Assembly: GCF_025821665.1 (NCBI RefSeq) | Contig: NZ_JACKSJ010000098.1 | Location: 1 to 64,000, forward strand | DNA length: 64,000 nucleotides | DNA from: [Mycobacterium] manitobense | GTDB lineage: Bacteria > Actinomycetota > Actinomycetes > Mycobacteriales > Mycobacteriaceae | Direction: 5' to 3' | Shown here: piece by piece, positions 15,143 to 22,841 of the stretch | How the letters are laid out: each line of letters opens with the position of its first letter | Numbering within the stretch: position 1 is the first letter of the stretch | The notes under the pieces: generated by a model | Seen by the model: the letters and a program-made list of their open reading frames with translations, nothing else | What the model was told of the DNA's origin: nothing | Databases searched by the model: none | Made by a program: the position numbers and the translations under genes

Positions 15143-15805
15143 ATGCCGCTAGGGGACGGTACGAAGATTGCGGGCTACCTGTCGGGGGACCGCGAATTCG
15201 CCGAGCGATCCGTGTCGATGGACGTCGGCGACGGCACCGATTGCGGCCGGCTGCTGCAGGAGAGGCATCCGGACGGGATGCCGGCTTCGGAAGCGCTCGC
15301 GATCCTCCGCTCGGTCGCCGACGCGCTCGACACCGCCCACGCGCGTGAGCTCTTCCACTGCGACGTCAGGCCTGCCAACATCCTGCTGACCAACTCCGAC
15401 GACGATGGACTTCGCATCCTGCTGAGCGACTTCGACGCTCCGCCGTCCGCCGGGGATGACAGCGAAGCCCAGGCGCGACTCGGCGCGGTGACATACGCGG
15501 CGCCCGAGCAGCTGACGAGCCGAGCCGTCGACGGCAGGACCGACCAGTACGCGCTCGCGGTGACGGCCTATCACCTGCTGACCGGCGCGCCGCCGTTCCG
15601 GCACGAGCAGCCGGCGGTCGTCATCGGCCTGCACCTCAACGCGAAGCCGCCGCGGCTCGCCGACAGCCGACCGGAGTTGGCTGCGTTGGACGCGGCGCTG
15701 GCCCGAGCGCTGTCGAAGGACCCCGAGCAGCGATTCGCTACGTGCACGGAATTCGTGCGCGCGCTCGAACACGCGGCGGACGAGGTGCCACCGGCCGGGG
15801 ATTAG
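15143..15805 (+). CDS. Truncated Ser/Thr protein kinase relative (pseudokinase without N-lobe)
   Basis: A 220-residue protein beginning like a mycobacterial Pkn kinase (MPLGDGTKIAGY) and then continuing directly into the hinge region (SMDVGDGTDCGRLLQERHP), as if about 80 residues were deleted. The ATP-binding glycine loop and the Ala-x-Lys lysine are therefore missing. The C-lobe is recognisable, with catalytic-loop changes: HCDVRPAN for HRDVKPAN and DFD for DFG; APEQ and the DQYALAVTAYHLLTG helix are normal. No transmembrane helix follows. The frame is intact, so it may be an expressed scaffold or phospho-independent partner rather than a dead gene. It cannot be an ordinary kinase. Confidence 0.8.
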   Translation: MPLGDGTKIAGYLSGDREFAERSVSMDVGDGTDCGRLLQERHPDGMPASEALAILRSVADALDTAHARELFHCDVRPANILLTNSDDDGLRILLSDFDAPPSAGDDSEAQARLGAVTYAAPEQLTSRAVDGRTDQYALAVTAYHLLTGAPPFRHEQPAVVIGLHLNAKPPRLADSRPELAALDAALARALSKDPEQRFATCTEFVRALEHAADEVPPAGD

Positions 15806-15881
15806 TCGTGGAAGTGGCAGCGGGCGTGAGGGGTGCTCGCTGTCCTTCCGCGTGGACTGGGACACGACCTAGCCTGGCAGG

Positions 15882-16760
15882 GTGGTGACCGAACTCGTCG
15901 ACCTGCCGGGTGGCTCGTTCCGCATGGGGTCCGTCGACTTCTATCCGGAAGAGGCCCCGGTTCACAGGGTGTCGGTGGCGCCGTTCGCGATCGAGCGCCA
16001 CCCCGTCACCAACGCCCAGTTCGCCGCTTTCGTCGCCGACACCGGCTACGTCACCGTCGCCGAACGACCGCTGGATCCGGCCGACTTCCCCGGCGTCCCA
16101 CCGGCCGACCTCGTCCCCGGCGCGCTGGTGTTCCGATCCACGAGCGGGCCGGTCGATCTGCGCGACTGGCGGCAGTGGTGGACATGGGAGCCCGGCGCCT
16201 GCTGGCGTCACCCGTTCGGGGCCGATTCATCCATCGAGGACCGCCTCGACCACCCGGTGGTGCAGGTCGCCTACCCCGACGCCGCGGCGTACGCGGCGTG
16301 GGCCGGGCGCCGGCTGCCCACCGAGGCGCAGTGGGAGTACGCGGCCCGGGCCGGCGCGACGACCGCCTACGCCTGGGGCGACGACGTCCAGCCCGAGGGC
16401 CGGCTGATGGCCAACACCTGGCAGGGCAGGTTCCCGTACCGCAACAGCGGAGCCCTCGGCTGGGCGGGCACCTCGCCGGTCGGCACCTTCCCGCCCAACG
16501 GCTTCGGCCTGGTCGACATGATCGGCAACGTCTGGGAGTGGACCACCACGCCGTACACCCGGCAGCACCGCACCGACCAGCCCTCCGAGGGCTGCTGCCC
16601 GCCGCCAGACCCGTCCGGGGACCCGACCATCAACCAGGCGCTCAAAGGCGGGTCACACCTGTGCGCGCCCGAGTACTGCCACCGCTACCGGCCCGCCGCG
16701 CGGTCGTCGCAATCCCAGGACAGCGCCACCACCCACATCGGTTTCCGCTGCATCGCTTGA
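15882..16760 (+). CDS. Formylglycine-generating enzyme (sulfatase-modifying factor family)
   Basis: A 292-residue protein of the FGE-sulfatase fold. It opens with LPGGSFRMGSVDFYPEE and contains PTEAQWEYAARAG, GNVWEWT and the C-terminal KGGSHLCAPEYCHRYR, which carries both copper-binding/catalytic cysteines of authentic FGEs. These enzymes oxidise a Cys in a CxPxR motif of type I sulfatases to formylglycine. The two cysteines separate it from catalytically different family members such as EgtB or PvdO. No sulfatase is present in the window, so its target must be elsewhere. The start is GTG at 15882 or the GTG three bases later. Confidence 0.92.
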   Translation: MVTELVDLPGGSFRMGSVDFYPEEAPVHRVSVAPFAIERHPVTNAQFAAFVADTGYVTVAERPLDPADFPGVPPADLVPGALVFRSTSGPVDLRDWRQWWTWEPGACWRHPFGADSSIEDRLDHPVVQVAYPDAAAYAAWAGRRLPTEAQWEYAARAGATTAYAWGDDVQPEGRLMANTWQGRFPYRNSGALGWAGTSPVGTFPPNGFGLVDMIGNVWEWTTTPYTRQHRTDQPSEGCCPPPDPSGDPTINQALKGGSHLCAPEYCHRYRPAARSSQSQDSATTHIGFRCIA

Positions 16761-16798
16761 GGGGGCGACTTGGTCGCGCGCCTGAGGGTTGTTGTGGT

Positions 16799-17674
16799 TC
16801 AGCCGAGTTCGGCGAGCCGCGGCACCGCGGGCGCCATCCCGTCGATCCACGCCGCTGGAGTCCCGGTGGTCGGCGTGACGATTGCCGCGTGAACGCCGAG
16901 CTTCGCGTATTCGGCCATGCTGCGGACGAATTCGTCGCGTGTTTCGGGCTCGGGTCGCGGATTGTTCGGCAGGATCGTCACGCGGATGTCGCCGAAGTCG
17001 CGGCCTACGTCGTCGCAGTGCCGGCGCAACACGTCGATCTTGTGGGCGACGTCGTCGGGCGAGGTGGCGAACAGGTTGCAGGCGTCGCCGTACTTCGCCA
17101 CGAGCCGCAGGGTCTTGCGCTCCCCGCTCCCGCCGATCAGCACCCTGGGCCGGTTGATCGGCTGCGGCGAACACAGCGTCTCGGCCAGCTGGTAGTGCTT
17201 GCCCTCGTAGGAGCCATTGTTCTGCGGATCCCACATCTGCGCGCAGATCTGCAGCGCTTCCTCGAGGCGCTCGAACCGCTCGGCCAGCGCCGGGTAGGGC
17301 ACGCCGAGGCCGTGGTGTTCACGCTCGAACCACGCGGCGCCGATGCCGAGCCAGGCGCGGCCACCGGACAGCACGTCGACCGTCGTGACGATCTTGGCCA
17401 GCAGGCCGGGGTGCCGGTAGGTCACGCCGGTGACGAGCAGCCCGAGGTCGATCCTCGAGGTGTGCGCGGCGAGGAAGCCCAGCGTGGTGTAGCCCTCGAG
17501 CATGTTCGACTCCGCGGGCAGACCCGTGGGCTCGATCTGGAAGAAGTGGTCCATGAACGACAGCCAGGTGGCGCCGGACGCTTCCGCGGCCTCACCGACG
17601 CGGGCCAGCTCGTCGGCGATCGCGATCGTCCCGCCCTCGATGTCGAAGACTGGCACGTGAAATCCGAGTTCCAT
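16799..17674 (-). CDS. LLM-class (luciferase-like) F420-dependent oxidoreductase
   Basis: A 291-residue TIM-barrel protein with the luciferase-like pattern: FMDHFFQIE, GLLVTGVTYRHPGLLAKIVTTVD, SGGRAWLGIGAAWFE and RVLIGGSGERKTLRLVAKYGD. Mycobacterial members of this type usually take F420 and act on a range of small molecules. The substrate is not predictable. The start at 17674 (MELGFHVP) matches the usual beginning of this family; the upstream reading is not coding-like. It is convergent with the FGE gene. Confidence 0.87.
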   Translation of the reverse strand: MELGFHVPVFDIEGGTIAIADELARVGEAAEASGATWLSFMDHFFQIEPTGLPAESNMLEGYTTLGFLAAHTSRIDLGLLVTGVTYRHPGLLAKIVTTVDVLSGGRAWLGIGAAWFEREHHGLGVPYPALAERFERLEEALQICAQMWDPQNNGSYEGKHYQLAETLCSPQPINRPRVLIGGSGERKTLRLVAKYGDACNLFATSPDDVAHKIDVLRRHCDDVGRDFGDIRVTILPNNPRPEPETRDEFVRSMAEYAKLGVHAAIVTPTTGTPAAWIDGMAPAVPRLAELG

Positions 17675-17953
17675 GCACCTGTCCAAGTCGCCCGTCCGCG
17701 ACCCGCATTCCCGGCGATCAGGGTGTTGGCGCGATCCCGCTGGACGAGGAATTACTGCCAGCGGACACGGCGGGTGCACCCGCGCCCGCGCGCCGTTCGC
17801 GGGTCGGCTGTAACGTGGAGAGCAGGCCGTTCTCGTCCCTGCGCTGCCGTCCCGGCAAGCGTGGCACTAATAGAGACGATCAGCCTGCGATTCGAATCTC
17901 GCTCGCTTCGGCCCGACGTACGGACGCAACGTCCGCTTTCGAAGGATTGATAC

Positions 17954-18082
17954 ATGGATTCCTCCAATCTGTTTTCGCACCCTGACCGGCACGAAGTCAC
18001 GCACACCCTCACGCCGGAACCGGTGAAGTCGCCCGCATTCTCCGACGGCGACTCGCCGACGCCCGATTCGCAATCCTCGTGA
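17954..18082 (+). CDS. Small acidic/Ser-Pro-rich protein, 42 residues, coupled to DUF5994
   Basis: A short frame MDSSNLFSHPDRHEV... ending in DSQSS. An AAGGA lies upstream of the ATG, and its TGA overlaps the GTG start of the DUF5994 gene (GTGA, 18079-18082), so the two are probably translationally coupled. No family is recognised. It could be a real small protein or a coupling leader. Its composition (His, Asp, Ser, Pro) predicts disorder. Confidence 0.5.
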   Translation: MDSSNLFSHPDRHEVTHTLTPEPVKSPAFSDGDSPTPDSQSS

Positions 18083-18609
18083 ACGGCCTGAGCGGGTCGC
18101 GGCGATTGGCGCGGCCCGTCAGGCTTGCCCTGGCCAGCCGGTCCGGCGGCCACATCGACGGGGCATGGTGGCCGCACACCGGGTCGGTCGCCCACGAACT
18201 GCCGGGACTGATCGAGTGCCTGCACAAGCCACTCGGTGAGATCCTCGACATCGCCATCAACTGGTCGGTCTCCGAAGGGCCGCTCGACCTCGACACCATC
18301 GTCAACGGCACCCGCTCGGTGGAGTCGGCGAAGTTCAGGCGACCCCGCCTGATGGTCGTCGACGGCCGCGACGGCTGCCTGAAACTCCTGGTGATCCCGC
18401 ACATGACGTCACCGACGCTGGGTTCCATCGTGATGCGCTGCGCGGCGGCCAAGCCGGTCCGCGACGAGGACCGGGGCGGCAAGCAGGCCGAGACCGCCGA
18501 ACTGGTGATGCAGACCGCGGAGGTCGAGAGCGCGAAGTGGACGGCGCTCATGCGCGACGAGAAGGCGGCGGCGAAAAAGCTTGTGCGCAAAGCCAAGAGC
18601 GCGGTCTAG
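18079..18609 (+). CDS. DUF5994 family protein (2 of 3)
   Basis: A 176-residue protein with the DUF5994 core HIDGAWWPHTGSVAHELPGL and then LLVIPHMTSPTLGSIVM. It ends in a long charged Lys/Ala-rich helix (EKAAAKKLVRKAKSAV) that is absent from the other two copies in the window and could bind nucleic acid or form a coiled coil. It starts with GTG inside the stop of the preceding 42-residue frame. Its stop overlaps the convergent PPK2 stop by 4 bases. Confidence 0.87.
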   Translation: MNGLSGSRRLARPVRLALASRSGGHIDGAWWPHTGSVAHELPGLIECLHKPLGEILDIAINWSVSEGPLDLDTIVNGTRSVESAKFRRPRLMVVDGRDGCLKLLVIPHMTSPTLGSIVMRCAAAKPVRDEDRGGKQAETAELVMQTAEVESAKWTALMRDEKAAAKKLVRKAKSAV

Positions 18610-19490
18610 TCCTCCAGGGCCCGGCCCACGATCAGCGGGTCCGGCTCGCCGACGACGTCGGCGTCTTTGTCGTCGTAGTCGAACTTCGACAGCAGGAACC
18701 GCATCGCGTTGAGGCGGCCGCGCTTCTTGTCGTTGGTCTTGACGACGATCCACGGCGCGTAATCGGTGTCGGTCGCGACGAACATCTGCTCTTTGGCGCG
18801 GGTGTAGTTGTCCCACCGCTTCACTGACTCCAGGTCCATGTCGGAGAACTTCCAGTGCCGCAACGGGTCCACGAGCCGGATCGCGAACCGGGTGCGCTGC
18901 TCGAGCGGTGACACCGAGAACCAGAACTTGGTCAGGTGGATGCCCTCGTTGGCGATCATCTGCTCGAACAATGGTGCTTGCCGCATGAATTCGCCCTGTT
19001 GCGCGGGGGTCGCGAACCCCATCACCTTCTCGACGCCGGCCCGGTTGTACCAGGACCGGTCGAACAGCACCATCTCACCGGCGGTGGGGAAGTGCCGGAC
19101 GTAGCGCTGGAAGTACCACTGCGTCTTCTCCTCCTCGGTGGGCTTCTCCAGTGCGACGGTGCGAGCGCCGCGCGGGTTGAGGTGCTCCATGAAGCGTTGG
19201 ATGGTGCCGCCCTTGCCCGCGGCGTCGCGGCCCTCGAAGACGATGACGTGCCGCGCGCCGGTGCGCTTGCTCCACTTCTGCAGCTTGAGCAGCTCGATCT
19301 GCAGATTGCGCTTGCACAGCTCGTAATCGCGGCGGGGCATGCGCTCGTCGTAGGGGTAGCGCTCGCGCCACGTCTCGATGGGGTTCCCGTCGCGATCGAG
19401 TAGTACGGGATCGTCGTCGTCATCGTCGTTGACGGTGTAGCCGTGCCCGGGCGTCGACAGGGCCTCGAGATCTATTTTCGTCTCGCTCAT
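18606..19490 (-). CDS. ppk2: Polyphosphate kinase 2
   Basis: A 294-residue PPK2 that transfers phosphate between polyphosphate and nucleotides. The Walker A-like FEGRDAAGKGGTI, the lid motif and LFDRSWYNRAGVE, and the C-terminal PWIVVKTNDKKRGR are all present and intact. Length is normal for a one-domain PPK2. The acidic run of six Asp residues near the N-terminus is unusual but lies outside the core. Whether it prefers GDP or ADP synthesis cannot be decided. The start at 19490 (MSETKIDL) is supported by the usual N-terminal pattern. Polyphosphate metabolism fits the stress-gene surroundings. Confidence 0.95.
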   Translation of the reverse strand: MSETKIDLEALSTPGHGYTVNDDDDDDPVLLDRDGNPIETWRERYPYDERMPRRDYELCKRNLQIELLKLQKWSKRTGARHVIVFEGRDAAGKGGTIQRFMEHLNPRGARTVALEKPTEEEKTQWYFQRYVRHFPTAGEMVLFDRSWYNRAGVEKVMGFATPAQQGEFMRQAPLFEQMIANEGIHLTKFWFSVSPLEQRTRFAIRLVDPLRHWKFSDMDLESVKRWDNYTRAKEQMFVATDTDYAPWIVVKTNDKKRGRLNAMRFLLSKFDYDDKDADVVGEPDPLIVGRALED

Positions 19491-19537
19491 GACATCCACT
19501 CTTAGCAGATTGTCGCGCCCACCTCTTATGTTCAGGG

Positions 19538-19578
19538 CGTACCGTTGCGGATATCGGGCAGCTCGGTTGCGAGCGAAC
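19538..19578 (+). promoter_or_regulatory. Conserved upstream motif, copy 2, with GCTCG-N4-CGAGC inverted repeat
   Basis: This matches the block at 11781-11820 at about 34 of 41 positions. It lies 25 bases before the ATG of the DUF6307-like gene. The inverted repeat GCTCG GTTG CGAGC keeps its arms but differs in the spacer from copy 1. See the finding on the duplicated module. Confidence 0.6.
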
Positions 19579-19603
19579 ATGCCTGACTGAAAAGGACAAT
19601 CTC

Positions 19604-19762
19604 ATGGCGTCGCCGACAACATTCCGCAGTCCCTACGACGTGCGTGTCGAGTTGGTGAAGGACACCATCACCGCTCACTCGAAGCTCAAAGACGATGCCG
19701 CCGGTGAACTCGCCGTGCACGTGTTGCACGCGCTGAGTTCGATTCCCGAGCGCGTTCGCTGA
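19604..19762 (+). CDS. Small DUF6307-like protein, 52 residues
   Basis: The frame starts MASPTTFRSPYDVRVELVKD and ends HALSSIPERVR. The pattern, a short start, YDxRVELVKDxI, then ELAVHVLHALSSIPE, resembles the DUF6307 group of small actinobacterial proteins, whose function is unknown; the assignment is by memory of the pattern. AAAAGGA upstream serves as a ribosome-binding site. It directly follows the conserved upstream motif and precedes the 65-residue protein and a DUF5994 gene on the same strand. Confidence 0.7.
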   Translation: MASPTTFRSPYDVRVELVKDTITAHSKLKDDAAGELAVHVLHALSSIPERVR

Positions 19763-19855
19763 CGCTCGTCTGAGCCGCAATCCGTTGTAAGACAAAGTTT
19801 TCGCTCGCCATCTGCGCTGTCTGCGCGATTGGCGGTATACCCGGAGGTTCAGATC

Positions 19856-20053
19856 ATGACCGTCACAGTGATATTGCCCGATGGCGCAACCGACAAGTAC
19901 ATGCGGTTCGGCGACGCCTATGAGGAGCGCGCCGACGGTGCGCTGGACGTGTCGCGCGGCGGCGCAGAGCCATTCAGATACGCCGCGGGTGAGTGGACCG
20001 GTGTCGAAGGTGACCAGCGGAGTCGCAAAGTGCGCCGCTTCTGGCCCTTCTAG
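19856..20053 (+). CDS. Conserved 65-residue protein, copy 2 (paralogue at 11999)
   Basis: It starts [20 protein letters not shown] and ends RSRKVRRFWPF, and aligns without gaps to the protein at 11999-12196. The ribosome-binding region CCGGAGGTTCA is the same in both copies, with only the four bases before the ATG differing. The mixture of acidic (EGDQ) and basic (RKVRR) C-terminal residues is conserved. The function is unknown. It sits between the DUF6307-like gene and a DUF5994 gene. Confidence 0.8.
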   Translation: MTVTVILPDGATDKYMRFGDAYEERADGALDVSRGGAEPFRYAAGEWTGVEGDQRSRKVRRFWPF

Positions 20054-20347
20054 GCCGGTCCGCCGTCGCGTCGACGGAGGTGTCGCGGTTCATGGCCGCG
20101 ACGCGTTGCGCGTCATCGGTGCGAGGGGTGCGCGTGAAGTGGGCCGGTGGGGTGACTCGCCGGTCCACCTCTGTGGAGGCGCGAAATTCAATCGAACACA
20201 GGGTTTTTGGATCCCCCATGGCGTCCGTGGTGAGGGCGATCAGGCGTAGTATCGAGCACACCGGTGGTATGTCGCGCGCGACCATCTGAGATTGTGTCGC
20301 CGCCGGTTCACACGACTGGCCATAGTGGCCTAGACGGGATCATTCCC
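20054..20347. other. Intergenic region without a recognised gene
   Basis: About 290 bases between the 65-residue protein and the third DUF5994 gene. Short frames here look like noise. It may hold a promoter for the DUF5994 and WS/DGAT-like genes, but no clear elements were recognised. Confidence 0.4.
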
Positions 20348-20797
20348 ATGGCAGTACAAGAAGAGATTCGCGCGGCGTCCGGCGAGGAATCCGAACAGCC
20401 CAGGCTGCGGATGAAGGACGCGGCGCTCGCCACCGGATATGTGGACGGCGCCTGGTGGCCGCACAGCGGAGACCTGATCAACGAGCTTCCCGAGTTGCTC
20501 GCGGGCCTTTCCGGCCACGTGCATCCGATCGCACGAGTGACATACGGCCTTGCAGAGTGGGCGCCAGTCCCTGCCAAGGTGATCACTGCCGGCGGGGTGG
20601 TGCGCATGGACGGCTACGGCCGCCAGCCGTCGAACACCATCGGAGTCTCCGACGGCCGCGGCCACGAGGTCATCCTGCTGGTGGTGCCCGCCAAGACCGA
20701 ACCGGACCGCGCGCACGCCATCGTGATGGCCGCATCGGGGGCGGGTGACGCGTCGAGTACCGAGCACCTGCTCGCCACGGACGGCAAGGCATTTTGA
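20348..20797 (+). CDS. DUF5994 family protein (3 of 3)
   Basis: A 149-residue DUF5994 protein: RMKDAALATGYVDGAWWPHS, NELPELLAGL, then MDGYGRQPSNTIGVSDGRG and ILLVVPAKTEPDRA. This copy is closest to the consensus of the family, with GYVDGAWWP and the LLVVPxxT element. The start at 20348 (MAVQEEIRA) follows a purine-poor region with no good ribosome-binding site; an upstream in-frame start at 20264 is less likely. The next gene starts 31 bases later on the same strand. Confidence 0.88.
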   Translation: MAVQEEIRAASGEESEQPRLRMKDAALATGYVDGAWWPHSGDLINELPELLAGLSGHVHPIARVTYGLAEWAPVPAKVITAGGVVRMDGYGRQPSNTIGVSDGRGHEVILLVVPAKTEPDRAHAIVMAASGAGDASSTEHLLATDGKAF

Positions 20798-20828
20798 GCC
20801 GGCGCCACACCGCGGTCGCGGGCCGTCG

Positions 20829-22262
20829 ATGACCACTCGACTCGGTCCGGCCGACGCGATGGCGTTGCACACCCAGACCCCAACCACACCGGCGCACACG
20901 CTGTCGTTGGTGATTCTCGCAGGTGCGGACGGGCTCAGTCACGACGTGTTGTGCCGACAGCTTGCGAGCGCGGTCCCGCGGCTCGCGCGGTTCCGGAGTC
21001 GACTCGTGGGCAAGCCGTTCGGGATGGGGCAGCCTGTCTGGGCGGAGATCGAGCACTACGACGCCGCGCGGCACATTCACCGTGCGACTGTGCCCGCGCC
21101 CGGCGGCGTCGGTGAACTCGCCGAGCTGACCACGGCGCTCAGCGGCGGGACGCAGCATTCGCGGCGGCCGCTGTGGGAGGCGTGGACGATCGACGGCCTG
21201 GCAGGTGGCCGATGGGCGGTGGCGGTTTGCATGTCGCCGGTGCTCGCGGAGGGCGGCCTCGGCGTGACGGCCTTCTGGGACACCGTGCTGACCGGCACGC
21301 CGAAGGCCGAGAACTTCTCCGTGGAGCTCGGGCTGGGCTCCGCGCCGACGACCGGTGCGCTCGTCGCCGACATGCTCAGCGAGATGGTGGAGAACCAGAT
21401 CACCGGTGCGTGGATGGCGGCCGATGCGGTTGCCGCCACGTTGAATTCAGCACGTGAGCGGTTGCAGGAGGCACACGTGAACGTGCTGCTCGGCCCTGCC
21501 GTGGCGTCGATGCGCGGCCCAATTCCGACGACGGTCTTCAACGCGCCGCTGACCCAGCGGCGGACGATCGCGTTCGCGACGGCGCTGCGGGCCGATGTGG
21601 AACTGGTCAGCGCCGCGTTCGGCGGAAGTGCCGCGAATGTCCTGCTGGCTGCGTGCACCCTGTCGCTGCGAACTTGGCTGCAGCGCCACGGCGTCGTGCC
21701 CGAGGAACCGCTCGTGATCACGGTCGCGGAGGGGCAGGTACGCGTGCCGGTTCAGCTCGACGACCCGGTCCAGGTGCTCACCAACATGCACACCGCGACC
21801 GAGAGGGCGAACCTGGCCGACGGCTCCGACGGAACCGTGGGTGAGGCTGATGATTTCGCGAAAGTGGTCGCGATGCTGTGGCCGTGGGCTGCGCACGCGG
21901 GCATGCGGGTCTACAGCGAGCTCGGTCTGGCTCAGCGGGGTGCAGCGACCTGCCACGGCAGCATCTCGTTCCTCGGCGGTGGCATCGAGACGCTCTTCTG
22001 TGCGGGCGCCGAGGTGGTTGGGATGTACACCGCCGAACCGCTGGTGCAGAGTTGCGGACTGAACATCACCGTGACGACGCACGCCGACTCGATGGATGTG
22101 TGCGTGAGCGCCTGCCCGGACAACGTCGCCGACGTCGACGAGATCGCACGCGGCGTCGCGGAGGCGGTCGACGTCTTGGTGGCGGCGGCCGGACGGTCGC
22201 CGCGGGGGCGGGGCCGGTCCGTGGTCACCCAGCTGGCGTCACACGGCAGCAGGCGGGGCTGA
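20829..22262 (+). CDS. WS/DGAT-family acyltransferase-like protein lacking the HHxxxDG motif
   Basis: A 477-residue protein with the overall layout of wax ester synthase/diacylglycerol acyltransferases: an N-terminal LGPADAMALHTQTPTTPAHTLSLVIL and later PLWEAWTIDGLAGGRWAV, NAPLTQRRTIAFATAL and a C-terminal domain ending near ADSMDVCVSACPDN. The catalytic HHxxxDG is not present; the corresponding place reads MSPVLAEGGLG. Without both histidines the normal transfer of acyl-CoA to an alcohol is not expected. It follows a DUF5994 gene closely. It may be an inactive partner or have another role. Confidence 0.75.
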   Translation: MTTRLGPADAMALHTQTPTTPAHTLSLVILAGADGLSHDVLCRQLASAVPRLARFRSRLVGKPFGMGQPVWAEIEHYDAARHIHRATVPAPGGVGELAELTTALSGGTQHSRRPLWEAWTIDGLAGGRWAVAVCMSPVLAEGGLGVTAFWDTVLTGTPKAENFSVELGLGSAPTTGALVADMLSEMVENQITGAWMAADAVAATLNSARERLQEAHVNVLLGPAVASMRGPIPTTVFNAPLTQRRTIAFATALRADVELVSAAFGGSAANVLLAACTLSLRTWLQRHGVVPEEPLVITVAEGQVRVPVQLDDPVQVLTNMHTATERANLADGSDGTVGEADDFAKVVAMLWPWAAHAGMRVYSELGLAQRGAATCHGSISFLGGGIETLFCAGAEVVGMYTAEPLVQSCGLNITVTTHADSMDVCVSACPDNVADVDEIARGVAEAVDVLVAAAGRSPRGRGRSVVTQLASHGSRRG

Positions 22263-22277
22263 CGCTACATTCGTCCG

Positions 22278-22841
22278 GTGACGACCACGGAGTGGATTCT
22301 GGACGCCTCGCACGGCGAGCTCCTGGTGACGACCGGAGTGGCGGGCCCGGCGGCGAAGATGGGCCACCGGCTGACGATCGCCTTCCGGTCTTGGACGGCC
22401 TCGGTGGACTGGGACTCCGATGAACCCGTCGCGGCCGAGGTGACGGTCGAGGTCGACTCACTCGAGGTGCTGCGTGGCGAGGGCGGCGTGAAGGGACTGT
22501 CGGGTCCGGAGAAGATGCTGGCGCGCTCGAATGCGCTGGGCGTGTTCGACGCCAAGAAGTTCCCGACGATCACGTTCCGGGCGGACGACGTCGCGTCGAT
22601 CGACGGCGGCTACTCGCTCACCGGCACGCTGGAGATCCACGGCGTCGCGCGCGAGCGGACGGTCGAGGTGCAGGTGTCGGACGCCGGCGACTCGTGGCGG
22701 CTGTCGTGTGACACCGAAGTCCTGCACTCCGACTTCACGATGAAGCCCTATTCGATGGTGTTGGGCGCGATGCGCGTCGAGGACGCCGTGGCGGTGTCGT
22801 TCAGCGCGCAGGTTGCGAAGGACCGATCTGCGCGCGGATGA
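22278..22841 (+). CDS. YceI-family protein
   Basis: A 187-residue lipocalin-like barrel of the YceI family: WILDASHGELLVTTGVAGP, the repeated SLEVLRGEGGVKGLSGPEK and the closing ALGAMRVEDAVAVSF. YceI proteins bind isoprenoid-type lipids; no signal peptide is visible here, so it is probably cytoplasmic. The start is a GTG at 22278, 15 bases after the WS/DGAT-like gene. Its last 41 bases overlap the convergent hydrolase gene. Confidence 0.88.
   Translation: MTTTEWILDASHGELLVTTGVAGPAAKMGHRLTIAFRSWTASVDWDSDEPVAAEVTVEVDSLEVLRGEGGVKGLSGPEKMLARSNALGVFDAKKFPTITFRADDVASIDGGYSLTGTLEIHGVARERTVEVQVSDAGDSWRLSCDTEVLHSDFTMKPYSMVLGAMRVEDAVAVSFSAQVAKDRSARG

Noticed and set aside
15833..17950. 705-codon plus-strand frame overlapping FGE and the LLM gene
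   Set aside because: FGE and LLM motifs are in other frames; this frame is a composition artefact of high GC.
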